Assembly (NCBI RefSeq): GCF_022829725.1
Contig: NZ_JAKSYG010000045.1
Coordinates: 35,562 to 99,561, forward strand
Reading direction: 5' to 3'
Source: Methylobacterium sp. E-005
GTDB lineage: Bacteria; Pseudomonadota; Alphaproteobacteria; Rhizobiales; Beijerinckiaceae
Length of the DNA: 64,000 nucleotides
Part shown: positions 44,832-54,196 of the stretch, piece after piece
Layout of the letters: each line of letters begins with the position of its first letter
Position numbering within the stretch: the stretch's first letter is position 1
The notes under the pieces: model-generated
What the model was told of the DNA's origin: nothing
Database searches by the model: none
The model's input: the letters and a program-made list of their open reading frames with translations, nothing else
Translations under genes and position numbers: made by a program

Positions 44832-45464
44832 ATGCCGGATCTCGGCACCTACTTGGCCTTCGGAATGATCTCGCTGGGCATGGCCGTCACGCCGGGACCG
44901 AACATGGTCTATCTGATCTCCCGCTCGATCGCGCAGGGGCGGACAGCCGGCCTGATCTCACTTGGGGGCATCCTCGCGGGCCATATTGTCTACATGGCCT
45001 GTGCGGCCTTGGGCCTCACGGCCCTTCTGATCGCAATTCCCTTCGCGTACGATGCCGTGCGCCTCGCCGGCGCCCTCTATCTCCTGTGCCTCGCGTGGCA
45101 GGCGATCCGGCCGGACGGGCGATCCCCGTTCGAAGTCCACGATTTACCGAAGGACAGCCCACGCAAGCTTTTCGTGATGGGCCTCCTGACCAACCTGCTC
45201 AATCCGAAGATCGCGGTTCTGTACCTGTCGCTCCTGCCGCAATTCATCGATCCGGCGAACGGGAGCGTGCTTGCGCAGGCGCTGATTTTCTGTGGCACGC
45301 AGCTCGCCGTCAGCGTGGGGATGAATGCCGTCTACGTCGTCTCGGCCGGGACGATCGCGGTCTTCTTCATCCAGCGCCCGCTCTGGAGCGTTGTCCAACG
45401 CTGGTTGATGGGGACGGTGCTGGCGGCGCTCGCGGTCCGCATGGCGACCGAAGCCCATCGCTGA
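44832..45464 (+). CDS. LysE/RhtB family amino-acid exporter
   Basis: A 210-residue inner-membrane protein with about six hydrophobic segments and the family start AFGMISLGMAVTPGPNMVYLISRSIAQGRTAGLISLGGILAGH, with PGPN conserved. The mid part has LLTNLLNPKIAVLYLSLLPQFI. Members export homoserine, threonine, lysine or similar; the substrate cannot be told. GGAGAGAG precedes the ATG. Confidence 0.93.
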   Translation: MPDLGTYLAFGMISLGMAVTPGPNMVYLISRSIAQGRTAGLISLGGILAGHIVYMACAALGLTALLIAIPFAYDAVRLAGALYLLCLAWQAIRPDGRSPFEVHDLPKDSPRKLFVMGLLTNLLNPKIAVLYLSLLPQFIDPANGSVLAQALIFCGTQLAVSVGMNAVYVVSAGTIAVFFIQRPLWSVVQRWLMGTVLAALAVRMATEAHR

Positions 45465-45510
45465 TCGCGATGGGCCGGGTTGGCGTCACCTCGGCCGGAC
45501 CGCCACAAGG

Positions 45511-45548
45511 CGGACGCCGCACGCTAAGGAATGGTCGTGCGGCGTCCG
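45511..45548. terminator. Strong bidirectional hairpin, convergent lysE-type and DUF1236 genes
   Basis: Perfect 13-base arms (CGGACGCCGCACG / CGTGCGGCGTCCG) with a 12-base loop sit between two converging genes, 12 bases from the minus-strand stop. There is no long T-run on either side, but the symmetry and position support a shared terminator. Confidence 0.65.
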
Positions 45549-45559
45549 GTAAGGGCCAA

Positions 45560-46354
45560 TCAGCCGGGGATCACATCCACGATCTCGTGCGTGTCGGGGT
45601 CGACGATGACGATGTCGTCACGCACCAGGACGAAATCGTAGCCCTCATATTCCGGCACGATCGAGATGATCGCCGGAGGCAGCCGGTGCAGGGAGACCGA
45701 GCGCGGGATCGCCGTGCCGACCGCCAGGCCGAACGCCACGTCCCGGAGTGGCGAGACGCCCAGGCGGGTGATCGACGAGCGGAACTCCGTGCGCTGCCGG
45801 GTGTCGAGCCGGCCCACCGCGCCGCGGACCGAGGCGCCTTCACGGGCTCCGCCGCGGGCGCCGCGCTCACCCGCAGGACCACGCTCACCGGCAGGACCAC
45901 GCCCGCCCTGGTTGGGCCCGGCCGCATCACGATTGCCGCGTTCGCCACCTGGACCGGGCTCCCGCGCGCCACGCTCACCGGGACCGGGATTCGCGCCCGA
46001 CGCACCGCGCTCGGCTGGTCCACCCCGCTCGTTGGCGCCCCCGGCGCGGCCGGGCCCTTCGGCACCGCGCCCTCCAGGTCCCCCCGGTTCCGCACCACGT
46101 GCGCCACCCTCTGCTGCAGGCCCGCGCATGGCACCGCCTTCCGCGCCGCCAGCACCGCCACGCATGCCGCCGCCCGCTCCGCCGGGACCGGCACCGCCGC
46201 CGGGACCAGCTCCGGCGGCGCCGGGCGCACCACCGGCTCCACCAGGCCCGGCGCCCCCTGCCCCACCGCCGCCCGGTCCGCCCTGCGCGAATGCAGTTGC
46301 CGCTCCCGCGACCACGATGGCAGCCGCCACCGTGTCTCTCAGAATCCGCTTCAT
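45560..46354 (-). CDS. Collagen-like Gly-rich protein with DUF1236 domain
   Basis: A 264-residue exported protein. Signal peptide MKRILRDTVAAAIVVAGAATAFAQ is followed by about 150 residues built from G-G-A/P and G-x-y triplets (GGPGGRGAEGPGRAGG and similar), then a C-terminal DUF1236 domain of about 80 residues (GRLDTRQRTEFRSSITRLGV... FVLVRDDIVIVDPDTHEIVDVIPG). DUF1236 is widespread in Hyphomicrobiales and of unknown role. AGGAGGAG precedes the ATG. The Gly-rich part resembles bacterial collagen-like tracts, though G-x-y phase is imperfect. Confidence 0.88.
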   Translation of the reverse strand: MKRILRDTVAAAIVVAGAATAFAQGGPGGGGAGGAGPGGAGGAPGAAGAGPGGGAGPGGAGGGMRGGAGGAEGGAMRGPAAEGGARGAEPGGPGGRGAEGPGRAGGANERGGPAERGASGANPGPGERGAREPGPGGERGNRDAAGPNQGGRGPAGERGPAGERGARGGAREGASVRGAVGRLDTRQRTEFRSSITRLGVSPLRDVAFGLAVGTAIPRSVSLHRLPPAIISIVPEYEGYDFVLVRDDIVIVDPDTHEIVDVIPG

Positions 46355-46592
46355 GGCCTCTCCTCCTGCCGCCGTCGGAGCGCCATCGGCGTCCGTGCCG
46401 GGCCGCAACGGCCCCCCGGGGCAAACCGTTCCGGACGCGTCGGCCGCGGCAGCGACGCACCTGACAGGCGCCGGCAGCATCCCGAGGAAAGACTCATCAC
46501 GGACTTGCGATCGCGGTCACCGCCTGTAACGTCGGATCGTATGAAGAAGAGGCCGGCCATCGCCGTCCCGATAAGTGATTGACGGAGACGCC

Positions 46593-47957
46593 ATGTCCGC
46601 CTTGCGAAACGATACGATCGGTATCGCACCGGGCAGCCACGACGACGCTGCGGATCGGAAGCGGCGCATCTGGGCAATCGTCGGCTCGTCCTCGGGCAAT
46701 CTCGTCGAATGGTACGACTTCTACTGCTACGCGTTCTTCGCCCTCTATTTCGCGCCGGCCTTCTTCCCGAAGGGCGATTCCACCAGCCAATTGCTCCAGA
46801 CCGCCGGTATCTTCGCGGTCGGCTTCTTCATGCGTCCGGTCGGCGGCTGGCTGTTCGGACGCATCGCTGATCGGGTCGGGCGGCGGACCTCAATGGTCAT
46901 CTCCGTCCTGATGATGTGCTTCGGCTCGCTGCTGATCGGCATCCTGCCGACCTACGAGCATGTCGGCACCCTGGCGCCCGTGCTGCTGCTGCTCGCCCGC
47001 ATGCTTCAGGGGCTGTCGGTCGGCGGCGAGTACGGCACTTCCGCGACCTATATGAGCGAGGTGGCGATCAAGGGGAAACGGGGCTTCTTCGCCTCGTTCC
47101 AGTACGTCACGCTGATCGGCGGCCAGCTCCTCGCCTCGCTGGTCCTCGTGCTGCTCCAGACGGTGATGACCGCGCCTGAGCTGACGGCCTGGGGCTGGCG
47201 CATCCCATTCTTCATCGGCGCCGGACTGGCCGTCGTGGCGCTCTATCTCCGGCGCTCGCTCGCCGAAACCAAGGGCAGCGGCGACAAGGAAACGGCCGGC
47301 ACCTTCACCGAGCTGGCGAAGCACTGGCGTGCGTTCCTCGTGGTCGTCGCCTACACCGCCGGCGGCAGCCTGAGCTTCTATACGTTCACGACTTACATGC
47401 AGAAGTACCTCGTCAACACGGCCGGAATGCCGAAGACTTCGGCCTCGCAGGTGATGACCGTGGTGCTGTTCGTCTACATGGCGATTCAGCCGATCTTCGG
47501 GGCCCTGTCCGACAGGATCGGCCGCAAGGCCAACATGTTGCTCTATAGCGGCCTCGGCACACTCATGGTCGTGCCGCTGATGACCGCGCTCGGCACCAAC
47601 AAGGATCCCTACCTTGCCTTCGCGCTGATCACGCTGGGGCTCGCCGTGGTGTCGTTCTACACGGGCATCAGCGGCATCGTGAAGGCGGAGCTGTTCCCGA
47701 CCAACGTGCGGGCGCTCGGCGTCGGCCTGTCCTACGCGGTGGCCAACGCCACGTTCGGCGGCACCGCCGAGTTCGTCGCCCTGTGGTTCAAGGACAACGG
47801 CATGGAGAGCACGTTCTTCTGGTACGTGACCGTGCTGATGGCGATCGCCTTCGTGGCGTCGCTGATCATGCCCAACCCGAAGGTCCACGGCTATCTCGAC
47901 GGTAACGGCACCGTCGAGGAGGCGCTCGGCAAGAAGTCGCGCTTCGCCCACGCCTGA
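46593..47957 (+). CDS. MHS-family MFS transporter (alpha-ketoglutarate permease type)
   Basis: A 454-residue twelve-segment transporter. [27 protein letters not shown] at segment 1 and [20 protein letters not shown] plus [24 protein letters not shown] are classic for the metabolite:H+ symporter group that includes KgtP and Pro[28 protein letters not shown] near the end agrees. It probably imports a dicarboxylate such as 2-oxoglutarate; substrate by family only. GGAG precedes the ATG at 46593. A hairpin follows at 47975-47995. Confidence 0.92.
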   Translation: MSALRNDTIGIAPGSHDDAADRKRRIWAIVGSSSGNLVEWYDFYCYAFFALYFAPAFFPKGDSTSQLLQTAGIFAVGFFMRPVGGWLFGRIADRVGRRTSMVISVLMMCFGSLLIGILPTYEHVGTLAPVLLLLARMLQGLSVGGEYGTSATYMSEVAIKGKRGFFASFQYVTLIGGQLLASLVLVLLQTVMTAPELTAWGWRIPFFIGAGLAVVALYLRRSLAETKGSGDKETAGTFTELAKHWRAFLVVVAYTAGGSLSFYTFTTYMQKYLVNTAGMPKTSASQVMTVVLFVYMAIQPIFGALSDRIGRKANMLLYSGLGTLMVVPLMTALGTNKDPYLAFALITLGLAVVSFYTGISGIVKAELFPTNVRALGVGLSYAVANATFGGTAEFVALWFKDNGMESTFFWYVTVLMAIAFVASLIMPNPKVHGYLDGNGTVEEALGKKSRFAHA

Positions 47958-47974
47958 GCGCAGCCAGACGGTTC

Positions 47975-47995
47975 GGGCGGCCAGAAAGGCCGTCC
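47975..47995 (+). terminator. Terminator-like hairpin after the MHS transporter
   Basis: Stem GGGCGGCC / GGCCGTCC (8 pairs including one G-T) with loop AGAAA, followed by TTAA. It lies 17 bases after the stop. Confidence 0.5.
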
Positions 47996-48054
47996 TTAAC
48001 CGGCCGCTTACCTTGCCCCGGTGAGGATACCCCCGTCATCCGACGAGGGATTGC

Positions 48055-48336
48055 ATGACCGACATGACCGACACCGTGGGCGTCGCGGGCGACCGAATTC
48101 GCTCCATCATCGAGCGCGTCGAACGGCTTGAGGAAGAGATCAAGGATCTTATGGAAGCCAAGAAAGAGGTCTTCGCCGAGGCCAAGGGCGAGGGCCTCGA
48201 CGTCAAGATCCTCAAGGAGATCCTGAAGATCCGCAAGCAGGACAAGGACGAGCGCGACGAGCACGAGACGCTGCTCGACGTGTACCTCCGGGCGATGGAT
48301 GCTCCCGCCCCGGCCCCGATGGCAGCCGCTGCCTGA
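48055..48336 (+). CDS. gapR: GapR-family nucleoid-associated protein (DUF2312)
   Basis: A 93-residue protein matching GapR across nearly its whole length: AGDRIRSIIERVERLEEEIKDLMEAKKEVFAEAKGEGLDVKILKEILKIRKQDK, a long helical coiled coil then DERDEHETLLDVYLRAM. In Caulobacter, GapR forms tetramers that clamp overtwisted AT-rich DNA ahead of polymerases and help replication. The start may be either of two ATGs 9 bases apart. GAGGG lies upstream. Convergent with purC. Confidence 0.95.
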   Translation: MTDMTDTVGVAGDRIRSIIERVERLEEEIKDLMEAKKEVFAEAKGEGLDVKILKEILKIRKQDKDERDEHETLLDVYLRAMDAPAPAPMAAAA

Positions 48337-48364
48337 ACGTTCTCGACCGTACCGATCGTCAGGG

Positions 48365-48389
48365 GGGGCGGCGCCAAACGCGCCGCCCC
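48365..48389. terminator. Bidirectional hairpin between gapR and purC
   Basis: Perfect 10-base arms (GGGGCGGCGC / GCGCCGCCCC), loop CAAAC, ending one base before the purC stop codon. It is placed to end both converging genes. Confidence 0.6.
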
Positions 48390-48390
48390 G

Positions 48391-49380
48391 TCAGCCCACG
48401 GGATGAGCGGCGAGGTAAGCCGCGATGTTACGGCTAACGCGGTCGAGCGGAGCTTCCGCCGGATCCGGCAGCGCAAAGGTCGAACCGGTGATCGTCTCGT
48501 AGGCGCGGATATAGATTGCCGCGGTCTCGAGGATGACGTCCGCCGGGATCTCGGGAATCGAATCCCGGTACGGGTCGCAGCGGGCCACGACCCAGTTGCG
48601 CACGAAGTCCTTGTCGAAGCTCTCGGGTGCCGCCCCGCTGGCAAAACGCTCAGGAAAGCTCTGCGCGAACCAGTAGCGGCTGCTGTCCGGGGTGTGGATC
48701 TCGTCCGCCAGAACGATGCGGCCGTCCCCGTCGGTTCCGAACTCGTATTTGGTGTCCGCCAGGATCAGCCCGCGCTCGGCCGCCACGACCTGCCCGCGGG
48801 CGAACAGGGCCAGCGCCGCCTCCGAGACAACCCGCCATTGCTGTTCGGTCAACAGGCCGCGGCCCAGGATCTCGGCCTCGGTCAGGGGCTCGTCGTGGCC
48901 GCCATCGAAGGCTTTGGTGGTCGGCGTGATGATCGGAACCGGCAGGCGCTCGTTCGGGCGCATTCCGTCGGGGAAGCGATGTCCGTAAATGTCCCGCTCG
49001 CCGGCCCGATAGCGCGTGAGGACGGAGGTCGAGGTCGTCCCGGCAAGATAGCCGCGGACCACCACCTCCACGGGCAGGATCTCCAGACGCTGTCCGACCA
49101 CGACGTTGGGGTCGGGGTAGGCCAGAACGTGGTTGGGGCAGATGTCACCCGTCCGTTCGAACCAGAAGCGGGCGGTCTGGGTCAGGACCTGTCCCTTGAA
49201 CGGGATCGCGGCGAGCGCCCGGTCGAACGCGCTGATCCGGTCGGTGGTGATCAGGATGCGCCGGCCGTCTGGGAGATCATAATTGTCCCGGACTTTGCCG
49301 CGATAGTGATTCGGTAGATCGGGCAACGTCGCCTCGGCCAGAACCTGATGCGCGTGCGGGGCGAGATCGGCCGTGTTCAT
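48391..49380 (-). CDS. purC: SAICAR synthetase, long form
   Basis: A 329-residue phosphoribosylaminoimidazole-succinocarboxamide synthase (purine synthesis). Motifs: [54 protein letters not shown], and the signature [11 protein letters not shown] with [13 protein letters not shown]. The 300-plus length is the form related to the yeast enzyme rather than the 237-residue E. coli form. It is transcribed alone. Confidence 0.96.
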   Translation of the reverse strand: MNTADLAPHAHQVLAEATLPDLPNHYRGKVRDNYDLPDGRRILITTDRISAFDRALAAIPFKGQVLTQTARFWFERTGDICPNHVLAYPDPNVVVGQRLEILPVEVVVRGYLAGTTSTSVLTRYRAGERDIYGHRFPDGMRPNERLPVPIITPTTKAFDGGHDEPLTEAEILGRGLLTEQQWRVVSEAALALFARGQVVAAERGLILADTKYEFGTDGDGRIVLADEIHTPDSSRYWFAQSFPERFASGAAPESFDKDFVRNWVVARCDPYRDSIPEIPADVILETAAIYIRAYETITGSTFALPDPAEAPLDRVSRNIAAYLAAHPVG

Positions 49381-49714
49381 CCGAGCGTTCCGTCAGGCAG
49401 GGCGGCGATGATGCCGCGCCGCCTGTGTGCGCGGACGGGTCGGAGATTTCCAGCCCCTTCTCGGCCTGGGAGATCCTCTCACCGGACGTCGATGCCGCGC
49501 TCCGGCAGCGCACAGACTCCGAAACGAGATAAAACTGCCCGCCAACGTGATGCCGTTCGGGCAAATAGAAGCGTCAATTCGATACAAATATTCCCGGTGG
49601 GACTTATCTTCCTGCGTCAGGCCGGTTCATTGGTGTCGTCAGGGTACCGGGATACTGCGCATCCGTCAGGCATTTGCATGCGTGCGGTATCTGCCCGAGG
49701 GTGATTGAGGCGAG
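49381..49714. other. Divergent promoter region of purC and the Crp/Fnr gene
   Basis: A 334-base gap with no supportable gene. An AT-rich patch at about 49560-49615 probably holds promoters. I could not define a -35/-10 pair or an FNR-type TTGAT-N4-ATCAA site. Confidence 0.4.
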
Positions 49715-50455
49715 ATGAACGGAACGAACGACCACGCCACTCGGCATCCGCTGCTGCGCAGGATCGACAGCATCGCGCTGTTCGAACTCTCTTCCGAGGA
49801 GCGCGCCGCACTCGAAACTCTGCCGATGCAGGTTGCCCGGATCGAAGCCGCCCAGGACATCGTGCGCGAGGGGGATCGGCCGAGCCGCAGCTTCACGCTG
49901 CTCTCGGGCATCGCCAGTACCTATAAGACGACCCAGTCCGGCAAACGGCAGGTCATGAGCTACCACGTCCCCGGCGATGTGCCCGATCTTCAGAGCCTCC
50001 ACCTGCAAACCCTGGACATCAGCATCGCGGCGATCAGCCCCTGCCGTGTCGGATTTGTGCAGCACGAGGCCATGCGGACGCTCTTCCGCGCGCATCCGCG
50101 CCTTGGCGAACTGTTCTGGCGGGTGACGCTGATCGACGCCGCTTTTGTGCGCGAATGGATGCTGAACACGGGTCGTCGGAACGCCTATGCCCGGATGGCT
50201 CACCTCTTCTGCGAGCTGGTCACGCGCCTCGGCGCGGTGGGCCTTGCTCCGGAGCTGAGCTGCGACTGGCCCATGACCCAGCCGGAACTGGCCGACGCCC
50301 TGGGAATCACGCCGGTTCACGTCAGTCGCACGATCCGGGATCTGAAGGCTGCGGGATTGGTATCGCTGCGCAGCCGGCGGCTGACCGTCCACGACTGGGA
50401 AGGGTTGGTGACCGCCGCGGAATTCGACCCGACTTATCTGCATGTGCGCAGATAG
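49715..50455 (+). CDS. Crp/Fnr-family transcriptional regulator
   Basis: A 246-residue protein with an N-terminal cyclic-nucleotide-binding-like domain (IVREGDRPSRSFTLLSGIASTYKTTQSGKRQVMSYHVPGDVPDL) and a C-terminal helix-turn-helix (MTQPELADALGITPVHVSRTIRDLKAAGLV). The cysteines seen (SPCRVGF, LFCEL, LSCDW) are not in the spacing of a classical FNR iron-sulfur cluster, so it is of the group common in Rhizobiales and Methylobacterium that respond to unknown signals. GAGGCGAG precedes the ATG. Confidence 0.92.
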   Translation: MNGTNDHATRHPLLRRIDSIALFELSSEERAALETLPMQVARIEAAQDIVREGDRPSRSFTLLSGIASTYKTTQSGKRQVMSYHVPGDVPDLQSLHLQTLDISIAAISPCRVGFVQHEAMRTLFRAHPRLGELFWRVTLIDAAFVREWMLNTGRRNAYARMAHLFCELVTRLGAVGLAPELSCDWPMTQPELADALGITPVHVSRTIRDLKAAGLVSLRSRRLTVHDWEGLVTAAEFDPTYLHVRR

Positions 50456-50626
50456 AAGCGGACGCTAATCCAACGCTCGCGTCCTTCGACACCCTTCAGT
50501 CTTGCACGTCTGCAGCCGATCAAGGACGCACAAGCTTGAGTGCGCGACATCCGGCCCCGCCTGCACGGAAAGCCCGCAAGCCACGCAATCGCCCGCTCGA
50601 ACAATCAAAGGTGTTTGGCATCGTCG

Positions 50627-50645
50627 CTCTCGATCTCAGCGAGAG
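50627..50645 (-). terminator. Hairpin just downstream of tRNA-Phe
   Basis: Perfect arms CTCTCG and CGAGAG with a 7-base loop begin two bases after the tRNA 3' CCA. There is no U-run; it may help 3' processing or termination. Confidence 0.4.
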
Positions 50646-50647
50646 GA

Positions 50648-50723
50648 TGGTGCCCAGGGGCGGAATCGAACCACCGACACTGCGATTTTCAGTCGCATGC
50701 TCTACCAACTGAGCTACCTGGGC
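50648..50723 (-). tRNA. tRNA-Phe (GAA)
   Basis: A 76-base tRNA on the minus strand with CCA encoded. The acceptor stem GCCCAGG pairs with CCTGGGC, the D arm contains AGCTCAGTTGGTAGAGC, the anticodon loop is CTGAAAA with anticodon GAA, and the T arm carries GGTTCGATTCC. All arms pair correctly. Confidence 0.97.
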
Positions 50724-50758
50724 GTCGTCCGCTGCCGTGCCGGCCTCGGACGCCGCGG

Positions 50759-50787
50759 GGTATAGTCAGTGCCTTGCGTCCTGTCCA
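50759..50787 (-). promoter_or_regulatory. Promoter of tRNA-Phe
   Basis: On the minus strand TGGACA (50782-50787) and TATACC (50759-50764) are exactly 17 bases apart, 36 bases before the tRNA. The GC-rich discriminator after the -10 is typical of stringently controlled stable-RNA promoters. Confidence 0.6.
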
Positions 50788-50829
50788 GCCTCGGCGTGAC
50801 ACCGACGTGACGGAAACGCCGGAAAAAGT

Positions 50830-51012
50830 TCACCGCTCCGGATCTGGCTCCGGAGGCGGTTCGTCGGAATCGATCTCTTCGGGGATGGCGTAGCGCTCGT
50901 TCAGCCACCGGCCGAGGTCGACGTCGGCGCAGCGCTGCGAGCAGAACGGACGGAACTCCGGCGCGGACGGGCGCCGGCAGATCGGACAGGCTTCGCGGCG
51001 TTCCCGGCTCAT
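50830..51012 (-). CDS. yacG: DNA gyrase inhibitor YacG, zinc ribbon
   Basis: A 60-residue zinc protein. It has CPICRRP and [22 protein letters not shown], the four cysteines that bind zinc plus the conserved tail of the YacG (DUF329) family, which inhibits gyrase in E. coli. The start overlaps the maf stop by four bases (ATGA). Confidence 0.94.
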   Translation of the reverse strand: MSRERREACPICRRPSAPEFRPFCSQRCADVDLGRWLNERYAIPEEIDSDEPPPEPDPER

Positions 51013-51662
51013 GCGAGGCCGCCCCAGCCGGCGCGGATGGGATAGCCCTCACCGTCCAGCAGGCTCATGGTCTCGTAGAGCGGCAAGCCGACCACGGAAC
51101 TGTAGGATCCGACGAGCTTGACCACGAAGGCGCCCGCCAGACCCTGGATCGCGTAACCGCCCGCCTTCCCGCGCCATTCGCCCGATGCGACATAGCCCTG
51201 GATGTCCCGACCGGAGAGGCGCTTGAATCGCACCCGCGTCTCGACGATCCGCTCGCGCCGTCCGCGCGGCGAGAGCAGACAGACCGCCGTGTAGACGCGG
51301 TGCTGGCGCCCTGAGAGCAGGCGCAGGCAGTCCGCCGCCTCGTCGGGAATCTCGGCCTTCGGCAGCACGCGCCGTCCGACAGCCACGACCGTATCGGCCG
51401 AGAGGAGCCAAGTCGGCGCGGTCTTGTCGCAGAGATGCAGGGCGGCCTCCGCGGTGGCGAGCTTGGTCCGCGCCAACCGGCGTGCGAGGTCGCGCGGCGG
51501 TTCAACCTTCCGCGGCGTCTCGTCGATCTCAGCCGGCAGAAGGGCATCCGGCTCGATACCCATCTGCTGCAGCAGCGCGAGCCGGCGCGGCGAGGCTGAG
51601 GCAAGCACGAGTCGGGCCGTCGGTCGCTGCGCCGTGCCGATCGCGTCTGGTATGGCGTCCAT
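51009..51662 (-). CDS. maf: Maf-family nucleotide pyrophosphatase
   Basis: A 217-residue Maf-like protein that hydrolyses non-canonical NTPs. Motifs: [14 protein letters not shown] near the start, [35 protein letters not shown], and [30 protein letters not shown]. The infA gene that often precedes maf in Alphaproteobacteria is not seen here. Confidence 0.94.
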   Translation of the reverse strand: MDAIPDAIGTAQRPTARLVLASASPRRLALLQQMGIEPDALLPAEIDETPRKVEPPRDLARRLARTKLATAEAALHLCDKTAPTWLLSADTVVAVGRRVLPKAEIPDEAADCLRLLSGRQHRVYTAVCLLSPRGRRERIVETRVRFKRLSGRDIQGYVASGEWRGKAGGYAIQGLAGAFVVKLVGSYSSVVGLPLYETMSLLDGEGYPIRAGWGGLA

Positions 51663-51830
51663 GATGTTCCGTTCGCACGATCGGCTGAGCGCGGCGCTGG
51701 CCCGTCGCGGCCCCCGTCCCGCCGACCCGGCCTCAATCCGCCTGCCTGATAAGGGATGGGTGTTGGCTTGTGAACCGGAGCGAGGGTCTCGTGCCCCCGG
51801 CGTCAGGCCGCGCTCCGTTGAAGGGGCTCA

Positions 51831-51947
51831 ATGGACGAGGCGGTGCCGCCGATCCCAACGCAATATCCCAAGCACCGCGACCAGGACGACCGTGGCATCG
51901 ACGAAGACCTCGGCAAGATCTCGGACGGAAAGGTAACCGCGCGTTAA
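51831..51947 (+). CDS. Candidate 38-residue small protein
   Basis: A short gene with a good ribosome site (GAAGGGG four bases before the ATG). The product begins MDEAVPPIPTQYPKHRDQDD, is rich in Asp and Pro and ends SDGKVTAR. Third positions are mostly G or C, as in real genes here. There is no membrane segment; it looks disordered. I recognise no family. It is the first of three small genes in a row. Confidence 0.55.
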   Translation: MDEAVPPIPTQYPKHRDQDDRGIDEDLGKISDGKVTAR

Positions 51948-51977
51948 CCACAAACCCAGACAATCAGACGCATCGGG

Positions 51978-52202
51978 ATGGAGTTGTCGCTGATGCTGAA
52001 CGCCGATCCACTGCTGCGGCGCCCGCGGCTGCTGAACAAGGCGCTGGTGGCCCGGGCCTTCGAAGGTTTCCGGCCGAAGGCCGATTCCCCCGATAAAATG
52101 TGGCGGATGCTCACGGACCAGTACGTGGTCGATCTCGATGCCGTCGCGGCCCTGCTCCCCGCCAGGGAGCCCGAAACACACTGGCTCCCGGCACGCGACT
52201 GA
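51978..52202 (+). CDS. Hypothetical protein, 74 residues
   Basis: A small, probably soluble protein with strong GC bias at third positions. The sequence includes LLNKALVARAFEGFRPKADSPDKMWRMLTDQYVVDLDAVAALLP, which looks like a helical fold. An internal ATG at 51993 has GGAG nine bases upstream and may be the true start (69 residues). Unknown family. Confidence 0.6.
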   Translation: MELSLMLNADPLLRRPRLLNKALVARAFEGFRPKADSPDKMWRMLTDQYVVDLDAVAALLPAREPETHWLPARD

Positions 52203-52355
52203 TCCCAGCCGGTGCAGCACGAAGCTTCACAACTGGCATGAGACGTGCCTCGGCAGCTCAACATCTTTGAGGAAGCACCCAGGCAACGACAACGCGGCGG
52301 CTCGCACGCCAGAGCACCCCGCGGACCTTTCGATCACTCGAAACCGAGGTCCGTC

Positions 52356-52595
52356 ATGTCTGAACTGCTTTCCGTTGCCCTGGTCTGCGCTGGCACATTG
52401 CTGGCTCAGGAGTGCTCCCGCGACACCGCCCTCGATGTCATCATTGCGCCTGCGCACACCCCGATGGAATGCCTGATGCACGCGCAGACCATGGCGGCAC
52501 AGGCTGGTTTGCCCGGAGGCAGCGACCGATACCTGAAGATTGCCTGCGAGCACCGCCGCACCGAGGTCGAACAGGCCGTCCGCCGGGCATCCTGA
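52356..52595 (+). CDS. Hypothetical protein, 79 residues, probably exported
   Basis: Begins MSELLSVALVCAGTLLAQECSRD, a short hydrophobic N-terminus that may be a signal or membrane anchor, and carries four cysteines (residues 11, 20, 40, 66) that could pair in the periplasm. GAGG lies seven bases before the ATG at 52356; the longer frame upstream is Arg/Pro-rich and doubtful. I do not recognise a family. Confidence 0.6.
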   Translation: MSELLSVALVCAGTLLAQECSRDTALDVIIAPAHTPMECLMHAQTMAAQAGLPGGSDRYLKIACEHRRTEVEQAVRRAS

Positions 52596-52874
52596 GGGTG
52601 TTGGCCGACGTAGATATCGACGCAACAGACCGAGTATCGGCCGACCGCATGATAGGGATCAACGCCGCAGCCGCGGCCGTTTCCTGCCGCCCGGATGATG
52701 CACCAAAGTCACGTCGGTAGTCTTCTTCTGGCATTTCGTCCTTTGGACAGTTGCCGGCCCTCGGAGGCGGGACCATCCTAACCGGCCACGCTGATGCAAT
52801 TCCAATCCGGCATCCGCCTCCATTGCCGCCCCGATGGCCCGCGTGCCGGGCAGGGCTCCGCGAGTGCCCGCCCC

Positions 52875-54083
52875 ATGCTGTACGACGCGTTCGACCTGCA
52901 GACCGACATCGCCGCCCAGACGCGGGCCTGGGGGCGGATGCTCAACGAGGTGTGGTCGCCCTGGGTCGGGCTCGGCGAGCCGTTCACCTGGATGTCGGCC
53001 GGTGCCCGGATGATGATGCGCACCGGCCTGACCTTCGCGCGACCGCCCTTCGGCATCGATGCCGTCGATGTCGGCAACAGAAGCGTGCCGGTGGCCGAGG
53101 AACCGGTCGTGGTCACCCCGTTCGCCACGCTGCTGCATTTCAAGAAGGATATTCACACCGAGCAGCCGAAGGTGCTGATGGTCGCGCCGATGTCCGGCCA
53201 TTTCGCAACGCTGCTGCGGGCGACCGTGCGCACCATGCTGCCGGACCACGACGTCTACATCACCGACTGGCACAACGCCCGCGACATTCCGGTATCGGAG
53301 GGGCGCTTCGGCTTCGACGATTACGTCGGCCACCTCGTGCACTTCCTGCAGACGATCGGCGAAGGCGCCCATATGGTGGCGGTCTGCCAACCTGCGGTAC
53401 AGGCGCTGGTGGCCGCCGCCGCGATGGCGCAGGCCAAGGACGCCGCGGCGCCGCGCAGCATGACCCTGATGGCCGGCCCGGTCGATTGCCGGATCAACCC
53501 GACCGGCGTCAACGAACTCGCCAACTCGAAGCCGATCACGTGGTTTGAGGAAAACCTCATCGCGACGGTCCCGACCCGCCACAAGGGGGCGGGCCGCAAG
53601 GTCTACCCGGGCTTCATGCAGGTCACCGCGTTCATGTCGATGAATGCCAAGCGGCATGTGCAGGGCCATGCCGACCTGTTCTGGCACATGGCCAACGGCG
53701 AGGACGCCAAGGCCGCGGCGATCGAGACCTTCTACGATGAGTATTTCGCTGTCCTCGACCTCGCGGCCGAGTTCTACATCGAGACCGTCAAGACCGTCTT
53801 CCAGGACCACGCTCTGGCCCAGAACGCGGTGACGTATCGCGGCGAGCCGATCGATTTGCGGTCCATCCGACGGACGGCTCTGATGACCGTCGAGGGCGAG
53901 CGGGACGATATCTGCGCCGTGGGCCAGACCATGGCGGCCCACGACCTCTGCACCGGCCTCGCGCCGTATATGCGGACGCATCATCTCCAGCCGGGCGTGG
54001 GTCATTACGGCGTCTTCGCCGGACGCCGCTGGGAAACGCAGATCTATCCGCAGGTGCGAAACTTCATCCAAGCGCATAACTAG
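52875..54083 (+). CDS. phaZ: Intracellular polyhydroxybutyrate depolymerase
   Basis: A 402-residue alpha/beta hydrolase for degradation of stored PHB. The start at 52875 gives MLYDAFDLQTDIAAQTRAWGRML, the usual N-terminus; an in-frame ATG at 52794 would add 27 atypical residues. The nucleophile region reads HMVAVCQPAVQAL, with cysteine in place of serine as in intracellular PhaZ, and the C-terminus has GVGHYGVFAGRRWE with the catalytic histidine. It would supply 3-hydroxybutyrate; a hydroxybutyryl-CoA dehydrogenase and ETF are encoded about 5 kb downstream. Confidence 0.93.
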   Translation: MLYDAFDLQTDIAAQTRAWGRMLNEVWSPWVGLGEPFTWMSAGARMMMRTGLTFARPPFGIDAVDVGNRSVPVAEEPVVVTPFATLLHFKKDIHTEQPKVLMVAPMSGHFATLLRATVRTMLPDHDVYITDWHNARDIPVSEGRFGFDDYVGHLVHFLQTIGEGAHMVAVCQPAVQALVAAAAMAQAKDAAAPRSMTLMAGPVDCRINPTGVNELANSKPITWFEENLIATVPTRHKGAGRKVYPGFMQVTAFMSMNAKRHVQGHADLFWHMANGEDAKAAAIETFYDEYFAVLDLAAEFYIETVKTVFQDHALAQNAVTYRGEPIDLRSIRRTALMTVEGERDDICAVGQTMAAHDLCTGLAPYMRTHHLQPGVGHYGVFAGRRWETQIYPQVRNFIQAHN

Positions 54084-54196
54084 GCCGTTCGTCGCGCCGA
54101 TTTGACCCGCCGACCGCCGCGGCCCACCATGATAGCGTTGGACGATCGGCTTCGGATTCACATCCGTCGCCAGGGGCGCGAGGCGGAACGATCGGC

